Assembly (NCBI GenBank): GCA_003645435.1
Contig: QNFD01000095.1
Location: forward strand, 1 to 8,829
From: Gammaproteobacteria bacterium
GTDB lineage: Bacteria > Pseudomonadota > Gammaproteobacteria > GCA-001735895
DNA length: 8,829 nt
Direction of reading: 5' to 3'
The notes below the pieces were generated by a model. It searched no databases. It had not been told where the DNA came from and saw only the letters and a program-made list of their open reading frames with translations. The position numbers and the translations under genes were made by a program. This document shows, piece after piece, positions 6,440 through 8,829 of this stretch; within the stretch, counting starts at the first letter, position 1; each line of letters starts with the position of its first letter.

Positions 6440-8044
6440 ATGGATAGAAATAACGCTAACTATGCGCCTTTGACGCCTGTCGGTTTCCTGCGCCGGGCCG
6501 CTATGGTTTACCCGCACAAGGCGGCGGTCATCCATGGCGATCGAAGCTACAGTTACCGGGAATTTTACGAACGCAGTTGCCGGCTCGCGACCGCGCTTGC
6601 CAAATGGGGAATCGGCCGCGGTGATAGCGTGGCGATAATGGCGCCCAATGTACCGGCAATGCTGGAGGCGCACTACGCGGTGCCGATGTTGGGGGCCGTG
6701 TTAAACCCGATCAACATTCGTCTGGATAGCAAGACGGTTGCCTTCATCCTCGAGCATGGTGAAGCCAGGGTGTTGATTACCGACCGGGAGTTCTCGGCAG
6801 TCGTCAAACAGGCGCTGGCGGAAATGAAAACGCCGCCGCTGGTGATCGACATTGACGATGCCCTTGCCGAGGGTGGTGAATTGTTAGGTGAGATTGATTA
6901 CGAATCTTTTCTGGCGGAGGGTGAACCGAGCGCCGAATTGGGTGAGCCGGTCGATGAATGGCAGTCAATTTGCCTGCTCTATACCTCCGGCACCACGGGC
7001 AATCCCAAGGGTGTGCTTTACCACCATCGTGGCGCCTACCTGAACGCACTTGGCAACATGGCGACCATGGGTCTCAATCAAAATTCCGTCTATCTCTGGA
7101 GCCTGCCCATGTTTCACTGCAACGGCTGGACATTCACCTGGGCGGTGACCGCCGCCTGCGGCACCCACGTCTGTCTGCGCAAGGTCGAACCGGCAATGAT
7201 CTACCCGATGATTAAACGCCATGGCGTGACCCACATGTGCGGCGCGCCGGTGGTGTTGACCATGCTCGCACATGCGCCGGATGAGGAAAAAGTTACATTC
7301 GAACAAACCGTCGAGCTGGCCACTGGCGGCGCGGCGCCACCGTCCGCGGTAATCGAAGCAATCGAACGGGATGGTTTCCGCATCACCCACCTTTATGGAC
7401 TGACCGAATCCTATGGTCCCTCACTGTCCTGCGCCTGGCAGGATGAATGGAGCGATCTCGATCTCGAGGACTGCTCCGGCAAGATGGCCCGGCAAGGGGT
7501 TAATTATCTGACCCTGGAACACGCCATGGTTGCCGACCCGGAAACGATGCAGGAGGCACCCTGGGATGGCGAGACCATCGGTGAACTGATGCTGGGCGGC
7601 AACACGGTGATGAAAGGTTACTTAAAGAACCCGGATGCAAACGCGGAAGTGTTTCGTGGCGGATGGCTTCACACCGGCGACCTGGCGGTGCGTCATGCTG
7701 ACGGTTATTTCGAGATCAAGGATCGTTCCAAGGACATCATCATATCCGGCGGTGAGAACATATCCAGCCTGGAAGTGGAAGAAGTGCTGTATAGACACCC
7801 GAAGGTGCTGGAAGCCGCCGTGGTGGCAAAGCCAGACGAGAAATGGGGGGAAACCCCCTGTGCATTCGTGACCCTGAAACAGGGTATGGAAGCAGATACG
7901 GATGAGATCATTACTTTCTGCAAGGAGAATCTCGCGGGTTTCAAAGTACCGCGAACAATCATCTTTGGTCCCTTGCCAAAGACAGCGACAGGCAAGATAC
8001 AAAAATTCGCATTGCGAGAACAATCAAAAACCGGGGCCAGCTGA
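6440..8044 (+). CDS. AMP-forming medium/long-chain acyl-CoA ligase
   Basis: An ANL-superfamily enzyme that activates a carboxylic acid with ATP to an acyl-adenylate and then transfers it to CoA. The start chosen is the ATG at 6440, giving 534 residues that begin MDRNNANYAPLTPVGFL, the usual opening of this ligase group. A TTG ten codons upstream (6410) is open but less likely. Motifs: P-loop YTSGTTGNPKG (181-191), YGLTES (319-324), HTGD with D414 that binds the ribose, the hinge/A8 stretch KDRSKDIIISGGENIS (427-442), and the adenylation lysine in TATGK (K519). The length and N-terminal wording fit the cd12118-type ligases (plant AAE-like and Thermus long-chain FACS relatives). The chain length and whether the substrate is aliphatic, branched or sulfur-containing are not readable. 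A downstream acyl-CoA dehydrogenase suggests beta-oxidation of the product. Confidence 0.92.
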   Translation: MDRNNANYAPLTPVGFLRRAAMVYPHKAAVIHGDRSYSYREFYERSCRLATALAKWGIGRGDSVAIMAPNVPAMLEAHYAVPMLGAVLNPINIRLDSKTVAFILEHGEARVLITDREFSAVVKQALAEMKTPPLVIDIDDALAEGGELLGEIDYESFLAEGEPSAELGEPVDEWQSICLLYTSGTTGNPKGVLYHHRGAYLNALGNMATMGLNQNSVYLWSLPMFHCNGWTFTWAVTAACGTHVCLRKVEPAMIYPMIKRHGVTHMCGAPVVLTMLAHAPDEEKVTFEQTVELATGGAAPPSAVIEAIERDGFRITHLYGLTESYGPSLSCAWQDEWSDLDLEDCSGKMARQGVNYLTLEHAMVADPETMQEAPWDGETIGELMLGGNTVMKGYLKNPDANAEVFRGGWLHTGDLAVRHADGYFEIKDRSKDIIISGGENISSLEVEEVLYRHPKVLEAAVVAKPDEKWGETPCAFVTLKQGMEADTDEIITFCKENLAGFKVPRTIIFGPLPKTATGKIQKFALREQSKTGAS

Positions 8045-8115
8045 TGATATTCGATGTTTCAGGATATCACGTTGTTATTGCCGTCGATGGCGGGCATCTT
8101 GTCAACTCACTTTAA
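8044..8115 (+). pseudogene. 23-codon ORF, possible remnant of a short-chain dehydrogenase
   Basis: Its ATG shares the A of the ligase stop codon (TGATG overlap), the arrangement of translationally coupled genes. It encodes MIFDVSGYHVVIAVDGG then HLVNSL and stops at TAA. The opening resembles the first strand of NAD-binding short-chain dehydrogenases (M-x-F-D-x-S-G-x-x-V-V-I), and such enzymes often sit in fatty-acid operons, but the glycine-rich TGxxxGIG loop is absent. It may be a deletion remnant, a tiny coupling ORF, or chance. Confidence 0.3.
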
Positions 8116-8119
8116 AACC

Positions 8120-8123
8120 GGAG
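8120..8123 (+). promoter_or_regulatory. Ribosome-binding site of the acyl-CoA dehydrogenase
   Basis: GGAG sits 6 nt before the ATG at 8130, a strong match that fixes the start. It also means this gene does not need coupling to the ligase. Confidence 0.7.
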
Positions 8124-8129
8124 ATATCC

Positions 8130-8829
8130 ATGGATTTCCAGCTTGCGCCCGAAATTGAAGACATACGCTTAAGAATTCATGACTTCGTCGAGCAGCACAT
8201 TCTGCCCCTGGAGCTAGATCCGACGGCTCACGATGAACATGAAAATATCGCCGAGGAACCGCTGCGCGATCTGCGCGCCATGGCAAAAGCCGAAGGGTTA
8301 TGGGCGCTACAAATGCCGAAACAACGCGGCGGTGGCGGTCTCAATATCGTTGCCATGGCGGCCTGTTACGAGGAAATGAACCGATCGATCTTTGGCCCGG
8401 TTTGTTTTAATAGTGCGGCCCCGGACGATGGCAATATGATCGTTCTGGAAAAGGTTGCGCGCGATGATCAAAAGGAACGCTGGCTGCAGCCGATTATAGA
8501 TGGAGAGATGCGCTCTGCCTTTGCGATGACCGAGCCGGCACCGGGTGCAGGCTCCGACCCGTCCCTGATGTTGACCCGTGCTGAGAAGAAAGGAGACCGC
8601 TGGATTATCCATGGATGCAAAACTTTCATCACGGGTGCCGCTGTCGCCCAGCATTTTATCCTGATCGCGCGCACCTCGGACGATACCCGCAAGGGGTTGA
8701 CCGCTTTCCTTTTCGACCGCGATCAACCTGGCTGGCACATCGAGCGGCGTATTCCGATCATGGGACCGGAAGAGCACGGTGGTCATTGTGAACTGATATT
8801 CGACGGTCTGGAAATTCCTGATGAAAACC
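8130..8829 (+). CDS. Acyl-CoA dehydrogenase (5' part)
   Basis: The first 233 residues of an FAD-dependent acyl-CoA dehydrogenase, which oxidises acyl-CoA to trans-2-enoyl-CoA and hands electrons to ETF. The reading frame is still open at the window end, so about half of a ~400-residue enzyme is missing, including the region with the catalytic base. The N-terminal helical domain covers residues ~1-125. The FAD/substrate-binding middle domain begins with SAFAMTEPAPGAGSDPS (129-145), followed by WIIHGCKTFITGA (158-170) and IARTSD (179-184), all standard for the family. The GAGSDPS form and the N-terminal wording recall the ACAD10/11-like group rather than FadE of E. coli. It is preceded by the acyl-CoA ligase on the same strand (85 bp between stop and start), so activation and first oxidation of one substrate class are probably co-expressed. 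Confidence 0.9.
   Translation, partial: MDFQLAPEIEDIRLRIHDFVEQHILPLELDPTAHDEHENIAEEPLRDLRAMAKAEGLWALQMPKQRGGGGLNIVAMAACYEEMNRSIFGPVCFNSAAPDDGNMIVLEKVARDDQKERWLQPIIDGEMRSAFAMTEPAPGAGSDPSLMLTRAEKKGDRWIIHGCKTFITGAAVAQHFILIARTSDDTRKGLTAFLFDRDQPGWHIERRIPIMGPEEHGGHCELIFDGLEIPDEN

Overview
The window reads as chromosomal DNA of a free-living, probably marine or environmental proteobacterium, most likely a gammaproteobacterium. The basis is an MltF-type lytic transglycosylase, a GcvA-like LysR regulator, a fatty-acid activation and oxidation pair, and mid-range GC that rises in the right-hand operon. This is inference from gene content; no marker gene is present. I found no rRNA, tRNA, CRISPR array, transposase or integrase.

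Left part (1-1741, + strand). The 3' end of an mltF-like gene, covering the end of its solute-binding domain and the whole SLT catalytic domain, is followed 18 bp later by a membrane-bound fatty acid hydroxylase/sterol desaturase-family protein with a complete set of histidine boxes. That second gene is visibly AT-richer than the right-hand operon.

Middle part (1807-6132). Two leftward genes form a likely unit: a class III PLP aminotransferase closely resembling 2,2-dialkylglycine decarboxylase (DgdA) and, 75 bp downstream, a large secreted protein. A LysR regulator is transcribed divergently from the aminotransferase across a 48-bp gap, the same layout as dgdR-dgdA in Burkholderia cepacia. 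The secreted protein has the layout of a gingipain-like (C25) alpha/beta domain flanked by fibronectin-III-like and cadherin-like modules. Its mature part contains no cysteine at all, and the positions where I expect the catalytic His and Cys are occupied by other residues. It therefore looks like a non-proteolytic relative of the gingipain fold and is the most unusual gene here. The two intergenic gaps of this unit share an 8-bp word (TGATCATA) in the same orientation relative to the downstream genes.

Right part (6133-8829, + strand). After a 307-bp gap with a plausible promoter and an adjoining dyad comes an operon of an AMP-forming medium/long-chain acyl-CoA ligase and an acyl-CoA dehydrogenase that runs off the window. 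Together these would activate a fatty acid and carry out the first oxidation step. Between them lies a 23-codon ORF that starts on the ligase stop codon and faintly resembles the beginning of a short-chain dehydrogenase. No complete new multi-gene defence or secretion system is evident; the novelty candidates are the cysteine-free gingipain-like protein and its pairing with a DgdA/DgdR-like module.
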